Below, piece by piece: positions 45,766 to 57,900 of a stretch of DNA of 64,000 nt. The notes beneath the pieces are model-generated. The model ran no database searches, was not told the origin of the DNA, and saw only the letters and a program-made list of their open reading frames with translations. The DNA lies in contig NW_003101682.1 in assembly GCF_000003855.2 (NCBI RefSeq), positions 5,826,579 through 5,890,578 on the forward strand. The letters are read 5' to 3'. Position 1 is the stretch's first letter. Each line of letters starts with the position of its first letter. The DNA comes from Blastomyces gilchristii SLH14081. Its lineage: Eukaryota > Ascomycota > Eurotiomycetes > Onygenales > Ajellomycetaceae. Made by a program: the position numbers and the translations under genes.

Positions 45766-47445
45766 CGAAGGTTCTCGGAAGGGCCATACTCCTTCCACCC
45801 TGCACAATGGCAGATCCTTACTTTTATTTTTCTCCATTTCTTCTTTCAATGTCCTCTTTTTTTGGCACCCCAAAAATATTAGTGATAGTTTAATTGATGC
45901 GTACTATGTCACATGTACCACCACTTTGCGGATTAAGAATTTCTCTTCATGCTTTCCTTTTTAGTTGGTTCTCCTTTCAGCAGGGCGCTCGGTGGATGGC
46001 GGTGAAGGGTTTGCGAGGGTGTTCCGGAATTTCGTTTTTCTTTTTTCTCCTTTCTATTATCCCCACGGTTTAAAGTCAAATGGGTCATTTTTCTTGCGCA
46101 AAAGCCTGTATATATGTATGGGACGTTTGGATTATATCTCGCATTAGATAGTTCCGCAAGGCCTACTTGTTTGTATCTTTCAATACATTATGCATTCCCG
46201 AAAGCTTGCCAAGGCGAAACAATGTTCTTGACCTTCCTCCCACCTTGTCCATCAGTAGAGCCCTAGTTTTCGGGGGAATGGGCCGGAAAAAAAAAAACGG
46301 ACCATGCCTTTTTTCCAAACTCTGCTGTCCCACTCAGCTTGGTTATTGTAATTTTCTCGCGCCATAGCCAGAGAGGGGTGATATCAGGGTTAGTTATACT
46401 TGCCTTCAACGGGGAGGCCTGTAGGTGCAGTCCTGCTAACCTCCATCATCCATCCAATAGCTTGGATACGGGTCTGGCTGGGCTTGGAGCTAGAAACGCG
46501 TCTACCGTGAACAATCTTGGAACGTCTGTTTGATCCCTATTCAGCATCACTGGTCGTTGGCTGCGGCACACCTATATCTCTAGCTTTCGAACCGAGACCC
46601 GGAAAACGCTATATGTATCTACTGGACCCTATTTTGCATCATCGATCTCTTCAGATATACATTCTAGACCAGCCCGATTTTTCTATTCTTTTCGAATCAC
46701 TCATGTCCCCTTTCTCGTTTAGAATATGTCCGGGCTGATGAGAAGACAGATCCACTATTTCATGTTATGAGCTGGTAATATCCAATCTGAACTGCAGATT
46801 TGGATTTAGCTACGGTAGAGCGATCCTCCTCTGCACATTTCAGTCTGCATCTTGGTCCAAGGCTGAACTATCCACCCACCTCTATCACACGGACACCAAA
46901 TGCGAAAAGGATATAGCTACCAACCGCGGGTTAAAGCCATTACGAATCAAGATTATATGAGCATGACAACCGCTATTTTTCGGTCTTCGAACCTAGGTTT
47001 GCCAGCTCTATGAATGGTGGGTAAACTACAAGTGCTGATGTTCTTCTGCACACTGTACATGTACATGTACCCTGTACATTTGCATACAAAGAAGCAGTTG
47101 TTGATAAGCTGCGCGGTTTCCATCTAACAATACTAGCCTCGCAGATTCTAGGGGAGAGGGTATTGTTATACATCACTTCCATTCAAAGTACAGTACATGA
47201 ATCGGATGGAAAATAGCATTGATGTCAATGCCGCGTTTGCACGGAATTCGAGGTCCTATTGACGAGTCTTGAAGAGGGTAGTCGCATCGATGGCGGAAGA
47301 GTATATATATTCGACTGTTCCTGGAGCGTTCTGCTGGTGGATATCATCCCCTTCTCTTGAAAGCCTTCTCCTGGACAAGTTTCTCTAGCACTCTGTCATA
47401 TTATCTTTGTACTCTATATACCATTCCGGTACCGATCCGTTAGCA
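45766..47445 (+). other. intergenic region between receptor and methyltransferase
   Basis: Normal composition, no supportable gene. The first 300 bp are T-rich and probably hold the receptor 3' UTR and polyadenylation site. A palindromic GTACATGTACATGTAC lies at about 47,055-47,070. Short frames at 45,965-46,738 show no family resemblance. Confidence 0.5.
47301..47310 (+). promoter_or_regulatory. TATA box candidate of the methyltransferase gene
   Basis: GTATATATAT, about 140 bp before the start codon at 47,446, a plausible spacing for a fungal TATA promoter. Confidence 0.5.
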
Positions 47446-48564
47446 ATGGGTTCACATAGTGATGCCGATAGATATCTCCTAATCAGAACGAAGGCAGAAA
47501 GCGAAAGGTTTGTGTTATTTCCCCTGAGTCTCCGGTCATACACTGACAAGATTTCAGGCTAGATACTCAACATGAAGCCTTTAGGGAAAGCATGGGGTTT
47601 CTGCTGCACCCTGCAATTCCACAGCATGACCATATGCGTATAGCAGATGTTGGAACAGGGACAGGGCACGATAAATTTTCCCATTATAGCTGCTAGTGTT
47701 CAAAGAAGGGAGTTCTGATTTGCATTGCTGGGTTTTGTATAGGGTCTGGTTGCGAGACTTAGCAGGGAGGCTCCCGAAAACTGCAGTTTGATGGCTTCGA
47801 CATCTCGATGGACNNNNNNNNNNNNNNNNNNNNNNNNNNNNNNNNNNNNNNNNNNNNNNNNNNNNNNNNNNNNNNNNNNNNNNNNNNNNNNNNNNNNNNN
47901 NNNNNNNNNNNNNNNNNNNNNNNNNNNNNNNNNNNNNNNNTCCACGGGAACTTGTAATTCGCAACTTGATAACATTGCTTCGTGAGATTCAACCCGGCAA
48001 ATTCCCCAATGTGGGTGGTCTTTGAAGCTGATGAAAATATCCAGGTCCTGGAGGGTACTTGCAATGGACTGATATTGCGGTGCTAGACGGCGTTGTCATA
48101 CCGGGTGTGCTCGGCTGTAACGTAGACGACGCAAATAGATTCCTGAATCAATTCAAACAAATCGTCAGCAGTCATGGGAAATCTGGAAAGTGAGTACAAT
48201 GCAGGTCCTCCTGTATTTCCATATCTCGATATTTCACAGGCTGATGTGATGTTTTGTCTTCTTTCTCCCTCGACTTAGGAGCGTGACTGAGCTCTTCCCT
48301 CATTTCAAAAAATGCGGCCTCAAGGATTGCAGAAAAGACATTGCCCCACTTGATAAACCCGAATATAAAGATATGTTGAACGCTAATTACGTCAAGGCTA
48401 TTTCGCATATCTTGCAAGCTTCCCTTCAGCCAAGCCAAGGTTGCCGCGACGCACTCTCGATGGATCAAATTACTCGATTAGGGAAATTGACGCTGAAGAA
48501 TCTCCAAGAGACCAATTCCTCATTGCTTTTCAGCTTGCATGTTGTGATTGGGAGACGTGAGTAG
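47446..48564 (+). CDS. SAM-dependent methyltransferase, gapped and probably frameshifted
   Basis: Exons: 47,446-47,507, 47,558-47,665, 47,743-47,813 (into an N gap), 47,942-47,981, 48,045-48,189, 48,279-48,564. About 280 residues if the gap is coding. The SAM-binding motif I is DVGTGTG (residues 51-57), preceded by the RLDxQHEAF and GFLLHPAIP region; GYLQW lies after the gap, and the end reads SLHVVIGRRE. This pattern is typical of fungal methyltransferases found in secondary-metabolite pathways; the substrate is unknown. Two oddities: intron 2 (47,666-47,742) needs a GC donor (GCACGA...TATAG), and at 47,783 the frame shifts by two missing or one extra base between LPKT and QFDGFDIS. So it is either a recent pseudogene or a sequence error next to the gap. 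Confidence 0.72.
47508..47557 (+). other. intron 1 of the methyltransferase gene
   Basis: 50 bp, GTTTGT...TTTCAG, with a CACTGAC branch-point-like motif 14 bp before the acceptor. Confidence 0.8.
47666..47742 (+). other. intron 2 of the methyltransferase gene, GC-AG type
   Basis: 77 bp. Splicing GCACGA to TATAG joins the SAM motif (GTG) to VWLRDLAGRLP as the family expects. No GT donor gives this junction. A single T-to-C change in a GTACGA donor would explain it, or it is a natural GC-AG intron. Confidence 0.6.
47814..47940. other. assembly gap, 127 N
   Basis: Run of N inside the methyltransferase gene; its true length is not known from the sequence. Confidence 0.99.
47982..48044 (+). other. 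intron 4 of the methyltransferase gene
   Basis: 63 bp GT-AG (GTGAGA...ATCCAG); splicing restores LLRPGGYLQW. Called intron 4 on the assumption that one more intron may lie in the gap. Confidence 0.85.
48190..48278 (+). other. last intron of the methyltransferase gene
   Basis: 89 bp GT-AG (GTGAGT...ACTTAG), joining GK to SVTELFPHF. Confidence 0.85.
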
Positions 48565-48885
48565 AAGGGTGATAGATATTGTAGAGGAATCAACATTGTT
48601 ATCATTATAATTCATCTACTCTGTAATTGTGGCAGACATAACGTGACCAACCACCCAACGCCCGCTTACACTCAACGGCCGCCATTTCGCCATCACTATG
48701 ATGAAATATTTTCAACAATATCTCAACAACACAATTAGATTTTAAGCTGATATATTATATGATGAAAATATATATAGAAAATTACATATAAAAATATATA
48801 GCTAATTCTGTAGATATTTATTTAACTTAATAACTCACTCAGAATATGAAATCTTGAATAGAGACAGATTCAGTGAATAAATAGT
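48565..48885. other. right border of the island
   Basis: No gene. Composition changes from normal (CAACGGCCGCCATTTCGCC at about 48,675) to CpG-free AT-rich by about 48,725. The first part may hold the methyltransferase 3' UTR. Confidence 0.6.
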
Positions 48886-49390
48886 TAGACTGGCCACTCA
48901 GACCATGAATTTCACATTTAGTCCCATTTGATCTGGTCTCATACATTTCTTGGCATGAATCCCACTGGGACTAGTCATTAAAAAAACATGCAAAGTGACT
49001 ATATATCAGATCTTAAAATGAAATCATGACTTGAAAAAAATGAGAAAGTAATCTCATTTGATCTCATTTAGTCTCATTCTTAATATAAAGTTACTATTTT
49101 TAGACATTTTAAGGTTTTTTTAGACTATTTTTAATTTTTTAAAAAGTAATACTTTTTGATAATATTTAAATAAGATTTAAAGTCATTTAAAGTAATAAAA
49201 ATAATTTAAATTGAGAAGTAAAAATTATAATCTTATTTAAAAAATGTAATAAGAGTAGATAGTAAGTCTCACTGAGATAGTATAAGACTACTATCTAATA
49301 TTAAAACTATGTAATGAGATCAGTTAAATTGATAATAAAACTATTAAAAAATCTGATTCTGATCTCAGACACAGTTACATAATCAGTCTA
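48886..49390 (+). mobile_element. hAT MITE, copy 4 (505 bp)
   Basis: Starts TAGACTGGCCAC, ends AATCAGTCTA; target duplication TAAATAGT / CAAATAGT (48,878-48,885 and 49,391-49,398), one C-to-T difference. Moderately degraded. It lies only about 160 bp from the island border. Confidence 0.9.
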
Positions 49391-50580
49391 CAAATAGTTA
49401 TTAAATTAGTAAAAATTATAATATTATCAGATTTCTTTGATAGTGAATTTATAAGTAAGTCTGATAGAGTTTTGAAAATATAACTTAATTACTTTTTATA
49501 AAATTAAGAGTTTACTTTTCTAATTAAAAAGATAATTTTTAAATTCTTTAATTTTTTTCTTATTTAACTATGATTACTGTTATATAACAGCTTATTTTTT
49601 CTTCTCTTTTTATTCTTAAGTCTTTCTTATATCTCTAAGTCTCTTTTCAATCTGTTATTAAGTAATTCTTGTAGTTTTATTTATATCTTTTTTCTATTTT
49701 ACTATTTAATGAGCTGTTTTCTATTTTATTTTATTTTTCATAATATCTGTTTTCTTCTATTTTTTAAGAATAATATATTATAACTTAATATTCTTTTTAC
49801 AAGTCTATTCATTTTGTTTAATAGTTTTAAAAGTGATTAGTTTCTTATATATAATCTGTATTTTTATTAATGAAAAGAACTGTATTAATAATAAATTTGA
49901 AAAATTTAAAATTTTTATTATTTTATCATATTTATAATATTTTCTTTTCTGATTAAAAGCTTACTATAATTGTTTATTTTTTATTAAAAAATCTCTTTAT
50001 TAAAAACAAGATTTTCTTCTGTATAAATTACTCAGTTAAAATTATTAAATATTTAATATTATTACTACTTAACTTACTTCATTAATTTTCATATATTAAT
50101 AATAAAAATAGAGATTTTTAATTAATATTATATATCTAAGAGAGTGTAAAACTGTATTACAAGCTTTTTAAAAATTTATTCTGAATTAAATAAATGTAAA
50201 TCATTAGCAGTAAATGCAGATATAATATTTAAAAATATAACTGTCTTGATAAAGATGATATAATGTAGTGATTGATTGTATTATTAAGATCTATCTATTA
50301 CGCGGCTTTTTATATGTGTAGATGTTTACTAAGTAATCAGTGAATATCTCACTTATGCAGAAGCAGTCAGTCTATAGAAAGAGAATTCAACACCTCTCTT
50401 AACTACTACTTTACTAAGTAGATATTTACAACTCATCAGAGTGATTTCATAACTAGAGAAAGAATATTATATATAAAAATGATAGTGTCTTCTACCAAAG
50501 ATTTCATGAAGAACTAATAAGAGTTGAAGAATACAAATAAAGAAAACAGTAAAATGAATGAATGAATGAACTACTGTAGA
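49391..50580. other. very AT-rich unassigned repeat debris
   Basis: No recognisable protein block. The base words resemble the interior of gypsy-4, so it may be another strongly degraded retroelement. A lone ACGCGGC at about 50,300 is the only CpG-rich spot. Confidence 0.4.
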
Positions 50581-50989
50581 GATAGCAGGCTGATAAGACT
50601 CTGTATTTATCAGAACATCTTCAGAGCTTTTCTGACTGTAGATATTTAAATTTCTATATTAATTAGAGTATCTTCATGAACTTCAGCTATTAAAGCTTTT
50701 ATTAGAGTATCTACAGTCATGCTGATAATATCTATTTATATGATTTTAATAATGTCTGCAGCTGCAGTATTGTGAACATGATTATGTTTAATATTAATGT
50801 GATATATATTGCAGATGACCTTTTCACTGTTCACTATAATAATTACTTCATTATTATCAATGTATAGAGAAATTATAAAATTGAGATATAAAAATTCAAG
50901 CTTCATAAGTAGTCTGTGCAGTCAGATTACAGTTTTGAGACTCTTAGAGATAGATATGTACTCTGCTTCTGTGATGCTCAGTATTATAA

Positions 50990-51660
50990 TTATTTACTTA
51001 GTGAATTCTCACATAATTAATCTGTCAGTGAGATGAATGAGAAGATTTGATATAGATTTGCAGTCACTGATGTCATCTGCTTAATCAGAATCTGTAAAGA
51101 CTTCAAAGTTAAGCTCTTCTGCTTCAGTGATATAATAAATATAGTGATCAGTTGTGCTGTGAATGTAGTGAAAGAGTTATATAACTGCAGCTCAGCATGC
51201 TTGTATAGACTTGCTTAATTAACAGATGAGCTCAACAGTTGTAAAAGATATATCAGAATAAGTGTATATAATAAGTTATTAAAGTGATTTAATAACTTAC
51301 TGATATTTAAACTCATCAAAAGATTCAGAATTAAAGAGTGAGTCAAGAATAAGTTTTATAAGAATTATTACAGCTCAGAAATCAGTCATTGTAAATTTCA
51401 TCAATATTGATTCAATATAGATGACTTATAATAGCTTGATATCACTGTCATTCTTCTGAATCTTCATATTGAAGTAGTGATTTACAGATCTCAGATCTTT
51501 CACTGTGAATCAATTGATAATTTAATAAACATCTATTTAATGACCTCTGTGTCAAGATCTATTAACTTGATATTATTTATATAGAGAGTGAGAAATATCT
51601 GAGAATCTCTTTTGAATCAGAGACTCTTATCATGATAAGAGGATTTAAAGCTGATATTCT
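50990..51660 (-). pseudogene. copia RT end and RNase H remnant
   Basis: On the minus strand near 51,110-51,010, DSDxADDISDCKSISNLLIHL matches the copia RNase H box (DADWA...DRKSTSGY). Upstream, blocks resembling the GSLMYL and TRPDI region of copia can be traced at 51,300-51,200. Stops break the frame. Confidence 0.7.
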
Positions 51661-51676
51661 TGAGATGATTTGTAAG

Positions 51677-52182
51677 TAGACTGACCGTGTAACCGTGTCT
51701 GGAATCAGAACTAGATTTTTTGATAGTCTCATTATCAATTCAACTGATCTCATTACATGGTTTTAACATTAGATAGTAGTCTTATACTGTCTCAGTGAGA
51801 CTTACTGTCTACTCTTATCACATTTTCCAAATGAGATCATGATTTTCACTTCTCAATTTAAATTATTTTTATTGCTTTAAATGACTTTAAATCTCATTTA
51901 AGTGTTATCAAAAAGTGTTACTTTTTAAAAAATTAAAAATAGTCTAAAAAAAACCTTAAAATGTCTAAAAATAGTAACTTTATGTCAAGAATGAGACTAA
52001 ATGAGATCAAATGAAATCACTTTCTCATTTTTTTCAAGTCATGGTTTCATTTTAAGATCTGATATATAGTCACTTTACATGTTTTTTTGATAGTCAGTCC
52101 CAGCGGGATTCATGCTAAGAAATGAATGAGACCAGACCAAATGGGACTAAATGTGAAATTCATGGTCCCGGCGGCCAGTCTA
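51677..52182 (-). mobile_element. 506-bp hAT MITE, copy 5
   Basis: 506 bp with perfect 8-bp target duplication TTTGTAAG (51,669-51,676 and 52,183-52,190), inside the copia RT gene. The ends keep CpGs (CCGGCGGCCAGTCTA). Confidence 0.96.
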
Positions 52183-52199
52183 TTTGTAAGTAGATTGAA

Positions 52200-52382
52200 T
52201 TACAAGTAGAGAGTCTGTTTGAGACTGTAGAGAGACTGCAGAAGCAGATATATATAATTAGTATTATTATTAAATTCAGTCAGTTGATTCATGTAGAGCT
52301 GATTATTAGATGACAGACCTGCATTCAGAAATACTATGATGAAATTAACTTGATAAACATTGCAACTTTTCACTGCTGTCAC
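52200..52382 (-). pseudogene. copia reverse transcriptase fragment
   Basis: 60-codon open piece: VYQVNFIIVFLNAGL, QLYMNQ and LLLQSLYSLKQ match the copia RT blocks DVxTAFLNG, IYMxQP and LLKALYGLKQ in order and spacing. The catalytic Asp of the first block is Asn, a G-to-A change. Confidence 0.88.
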
Positions 52383-52627
52383 TGCAAGTATAGCATGAAT
52401 GACAGAGGCGGAGATGATAGAGATATAGATATTATTAAAATCAACACTCTTTCATTGATGAAAATTCTGAACAACTCATCTTGTCTTGTAGAATAATATA
52501 CTGCTGTAAGGCTATGAGACAGTTATACATAGCCTGTATCACCTCAGTAGCTGATTATGAAGTTCAAGTTTAGTGAAATAATCAAGGAAATTTCACTGAA
52601 CTCTTTCAAAGTCTGTAAAACAAAGCT

Positions 52628-53294
52628 TTGAGAAGAATTCCGAGAGCATTCAAATCATCTTCTATTAAAGCAATGAAAATAAAAGCTTCAATTTCATTGT
52701 CTGCTATTCAATTTGAAAAGACCTGTATGAACTATGCTCTGAGAGTCATGAAGATGAGCTTAAATTATATAATCAGAGAAAGAGTCTCTTCTTCATTTCT
52801 ATCAATTCACTCAGGAAATGAACTGGATTGAAATAGATTTCTTGATTGAAATTGAGAATAATTATTCAAAGAAAATGCTCTCTCAACTGTACAGACTATA
52901 TTCACTGATTAAAAATCAATTTTCTTCATTAAATATTGAGAAAATTGATTATAAGAAGATATCTCTCTTAAGAGAAAAGCTGAAATCTCTCATAGACTTA
53001 CAAATAAGTGAACTATCTGAAGAGAGACAATACAAACAGCATTTGAAGAAGATCTCTACAATCAATATAAAAGACTCTATTCTCAATTACTCAGATAACT
53101 CAAAAAATGAAAGTTTGAACAGATTAGATGCATGCATTGCTTATCCTGAATATAATATTAATTTCATCTCAGATTTTCGAAATTTGAGCTGTGAATCTGA
53201 AGTCTTTGATGCTGAACTATTTGCAATAGTAAAAGCTTTCAAACTTATTGAGATAAAACCTTATAAAAGAGGAAATAGCTTGAAAGAGATATGA
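52628..53294 (+). pseudogene. LINE ORF2 segment, RT end to RNase H, copy C
   Basis: Two overlapping open pieces (52,628-52,831 and 52,818-53,294), really one frame broken by a TGA at a Trp codon (LDW). The second holds the start of RNase H: ILNYSDNSKNE (first catalytic Asp region) and ESEVFDAELFAIVKAFKLIE (catalytic Glu helix). The DSQAA block follows at about 53,305 after a stop. It would degrade element RNA during target-primed reverse transcription. It is inactive. Confidence 0.85.
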
Positions 53295-54025
53295 ATATTC
53301 TCTGATAGTTAAGCTGCTTTGAAAAGACTTAAAAATAGTCAGATTCATAATGATCAAATGAATCTTGAACTGATTTTAAATTCTGTTATGAAGATTTAAA
53401 AGAGAAGAATATCAAAACTGATAATTTATCTGCACTGAGTTCCTACTCATATGAATATTCATGACAATGAATTGACTGATTCAGTGGCAAAAAAGAGTTC
53501 AGAATTAAGCAGATCTATTCAAAAAACAGTATTCTGATGTTTTATAAACAGAAAGATAAAAGAATCTTATTTAAAGAAGTGAAATGAAAGCTGACAGAAA
53601 CAAAAGAAGAGTATACATTATTCAAGATTTGAGAAAAAACCTCAGTAAAAATCTTGTTCAATTAAATGTAAAAAGAAAATATTCTCATCTATAATTCAGC
53701 TGAAACTAGAACATGATTATTTTAAATCTTATATACAAAGATTTGATGATAGATTTGATTCAACAGAATGCTCATTCTGCAATAGAAATAAAAATCCTGA
53801 GTATATTATAATACATTATGCCTTATACAGTAGTCTCAGAGCCAGATTAAAGAAGAAGTATGATTTAAATCAATTAAATATAAGATTCTTATTCTCAACT
53901 GAGACAGGAATTAAATACTTAATAGACTTTCTATCAGAAACTCAAGCAGCTATAAGAAAATGACTGAATTCAGAAATATCTGAATATGAAAAGGTGGAAT
54001 TTGATTAGATATAGTCTGTTAAAAC

Positions 54026-54531
54026 TAGACTGGCCGCTGAGACCATGAATTTCATGTTTGCTCTCATTTGGTCTAATCCCATACATTTCTTGGCGTGAAT
54101 CCCGCTGGGACTAGTCATTAAAAAAACATGCAAAGTGACTATATATCAGATCTTAAAATGAAACCATGACTTGAAAAAAATGAGAAAGTGGTTTCATTTG
54201 ATCTCATTTAGTCTCATTCTTGGTATAAAGTTACTATTTTTAGACATTTTAAGGTTTTTTTTAGACTATTTTTAATTTTTTAAAAAGTAACACTTTTTGA
54301 TAACACTCAAATGAGATTTAAAGTTATTTAAAGCAATAAAAATAATTTAAATTGAGAAGTGAAAATCATGATCTCATTTGGAAAATGTGATAAGAGTAGA
54401 CAGTAAGTCTCACTGAGACAGTATGAGACTACTATCTAATGTTAAAACTGTGTAATGAGATCAGTCAAATTGATAATGAGACTATCACAAAATCTGGTCC
54501 TGGTCCCAGACACGGTCACACGGTCAGTCTA
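54026..54531 (+). mobile_element. 506-bp hAT MITE, copy 6
   Basis: 506 bp with perfect 8-bp target duplication GTTAAAAC (54,018-54,025 and 54,532-54,539). The empty site TCTGTTAAAACAGCTATATA is present in LINE copy A at about 36,108-36,127. Confidence 0.97.
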
Positions 54532-54911
54532 GTTAAAACAGCTATATACTATCATTTAATAATTTTGTTTTATTATAGTCTCTCTTTAATTTACTTTCTC
54601 TTTTCTGTTCTTTTCTATCTATCTATTTAATATGTCTATCTTTAAGACTATGTTCTCTTTTCTTTTGTCATGATATTATCAAATGATTTCAAAGTATTAG
54701 AAGGTGTTAAAATACTGTAATTTGTAAACAGTTTTTGTATTCTGAGCTGGAATTTTCTGATTTTGTATATCTGAAATTGGTAAATGTATAATAGTTGACT
54801 TTATGAATATAGAAAAAACCCTGAGAACTCAAAGTTCTCAGGTAGATGTCATAGTCTCTGACTGCGTACATCTATAATTGAAGAAGAAGAATAATAATAA
54901 TATACTACTGT

Positions 54912-57900
54912 TCATATCAGTTTTGACATGATAAACTCAGTTACTGTCAAGAATCTGAGTTTTAACAGTTAACTTGTTCACAATCTCAAAAATTTTGTAC
55001 TCAGCTGCAGAGTCAAGCTCTTTCTTCATAACAGCTGTTTAAGCATCTTTTTACAGAGATGCAATTGTCTTCTTATATATTTGTGAAACTTTAATCTCTG
55101 CAATAGTCTCAGAGCTCTGATGTGTGATACAGATCTTGAATATGTGATAGAGCTGAAATTTAATGATGCTGAATACCTTCAGAGTAATGAGGTTGAAAGT
55201 TGTAACATTTTTTCAAGACCTTTCATATCTTTTTGAGATTGCAGATGACTTCTCACTAACTTTCTTTCAGAGATGTCTGACTTTGTAACTCATAACTGTA
55301 GTGATAAATGAGAGAGAAGTATTCTTGACTGATATCTGTACAGAGAAAAGCTCTTTCTGCAGAGATGCAGAGATCAGTGACAGATCAACATAGAGATAAT
55401 TATTACAGATAGAGATGTCTGCAGTCAGTGTGTAAGATATATTAATTATTTTACAATTATCAAGTGATGAGCTTACTAGCTATGATAGTGTGACATTCTC
55501 ATTGAATTTCACACTTCTGAATATGATGACTTCATCTTTTATAAGATTTTATACTCTATATATTATCTCACTGTAATATTTAATTAGAATTATTTATTCA
55601 CTGCATTCAGTGAACTTATTGTAATTTTTTCAGAGACCTTCTTTGAGAATGTAAACAGGTAATTCAACCACCTGCAACTCACTGCTGTGTGAGAATAGTC
55701 TGACTTCTCATACTTCATAGAGAGTTAGTAGAATCTGATTCTTCAGTTGAATCATGTCTGAAAATAAGAGAGTGCTTATTGAGACTATATTGATGTATTG
55801 TATCACTGTAAACACAGTCTCTGCTCAAAGCTTGACTAGTAGATCTTCTTATATCATTATAATATAATCTTTTGAGATAACAGTTTGAATGCACTGTTCT
55901 GCAACATTATCTTGATTGAGAGTATAGAGCTCTGTTGACTCTCATTTGACATCAAATTCAGTGAGAACTGCTTATATTCATTGATTACTTATTTCAGCCG
56001 CTCTGTCAGAACATGCAAATACAACTTTTATATCTAGATTCTGAAGATATTTGAGATGAAAATCAATAACATCTAATAGCTGATCTTTGTTCTTGAGAAA
56101 ATAAGCAGTCTTGTGACATGTGATATTATTCACTATAAAAAGTAGATATCTGTAGTCTTGAAGAGATGAAGAAAAATCATTAAGAGTGCTGAAGAATTCA
56201 CTGTCTTCTATAATATCAAAGTGCAGATGAGTGCTGTGAGTGTTTTCTCTTATTATAGAGGTTCATAAGATCTTCTTCTTAACTTTTATAAGTTTGTAGA
56301 TCTTATAGAATATCATTTCAAATCCTCTGTTAATTGTAATACTAGAGGTAAGGTGTTTCATCAGTTATTGAATGTCAGTGATGTTCAGATGTTCTAGACA
56401 AACATGTTATACAAAGAGTGTATTATTGTAATTTGAAGATGCCTGTATAACTGCAGCTGAAGCAGCTTCATGAGTACTGTGAATAGAATAGATGTGATGA
56501 TTCATTTTCACAGTGTAGATATGTTAATTATATTCATTAATTATCTTAAAGTCAATGATGTGATCATTCTTATCTTAAAGAAGTTCAAAGTTAAATTCCT
56601 CATTAACAAGCTAACTGAAGCTTAAAAGATTGTAGAAGACTGTTGATGAGTAGTAAATATTCTACAGATTCAATTTTATTTCATTTATATAAATACAGGT
56701 CTCATTAATACTAGTGAGTGTGATCAGCTCATTATTAATTTCTTCTGCAGAGTCAAGTTCTTCTGTATCATCTGAAGTATGTATATATTTAAAGACACTT
56801 CTATCAGATGTTATAGTGTAGAAAGTCACAGTGTTTAAGTATTATAAAGAATCTCTACAGACTATAGCAGTAGATAGAGTCTTTACAGTTAATAAAAAGT
56901 TAAAGTTCTTTTCACTTATGAAGAATGTTACATTCTTTTCAGTATAGTATTCAATTACAGAATGATTGATTTTTTAATATTCTAATAATTAGTCTTTTCA
57001 GCTCTTAAGAAAGTAATCAGTTTCATCATGTCTGTAACAGATGCAATACTTACACTTTATCACTATATTAAACATATTCTCACAGTAAAGATTGAATGTA
57101 TTTCTTTCTCTGCTGCAATTAATTCGCTATGATCTGAGCTTGCTTATCTCAGTGAAATCTGCTTTGTTATCATCATTCTTGTTCTTTTTCTTTCTCTTTT
57201 TCTTTTTAGCTTCTTTTACTGATATTTTCTTCTTGTTATCATTTGATCTGACAACTGTCTTGCAGCAGATGAGATCATCAATAAGATTATCAAGATTGAT
57301 CTCAGAAATAGATGTCTTTGAAATTTCTTAATGTAGGTTCTTAAGATAGGTTTGAACAAATATTTATACATGAGTCTTCAGATTATAAATGAACTATTAA
57401 GTGAGAAAGTTTTTGAATATTAATCAGCTGTATGTATTAATTTTATTTATTATTACTTATTAGTGCTTTGTATATAGTATAACATTATTTTCATAATCAG
57501 TAATTAACATAGTAATAATCTTATTATATAATTTGAATTGAAGATCTACTCAGTGCATTTAATATTTCAATTCAACTGCTTATTATAGTGCAGCTGAGCA
57601 TCTTATCTTGATAACACTATGATTATTAACTTGATTAAGTTTTGATTGAATAAGTGTCTACAGCTCTGTTTTTATTGAGTTTTATATATACTCTTATAAT
57701 TGACTTTCTTTGTATTGCTAGATTTTTAAATCATCACTTATAAGCTGAATATCTGAGAAAAGCTCTTTGTCTGTAAGAATGTGAGATATGTTAATTAAAA
57801 CTGCTTTTAATTCAATTTCTCAATGTCAGATATCATAGTCTTTTAGCCTTGAGAGTTTTGTAGTAATTTTCATTTCAATATGACTTTAATTGTTCTTGAA

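Larger units (their letters stand above)
52508..54895 (+). mobile_element. LINE copy C, 5'-truncated, with 16-bp target duplication
   Basis: Flanked by AATAATATACTGCTGT (52,492-52,507) and AATAATATACTACTGT (54,896-54,911), one mismatch, and ends in an A-rich GAAGAAGAATAAT tail. It starts inside the RT C-terminal region (5' truncation, usual for LINEs). It contains the RNase H domain and a Cys-rich finger, then a 3' UTR with CTGAGAACTCAAAGTTCTCAG. A MITE interrupts it at 54,026-54,531. Inserted in the copia element. Confidence 0.92.

Noticed and set aside
47581..48064. Minus-strand frames crossing the N gap
   Set aside because: They are open only because N codons are read through; the plus strand carries the methyltransferase.
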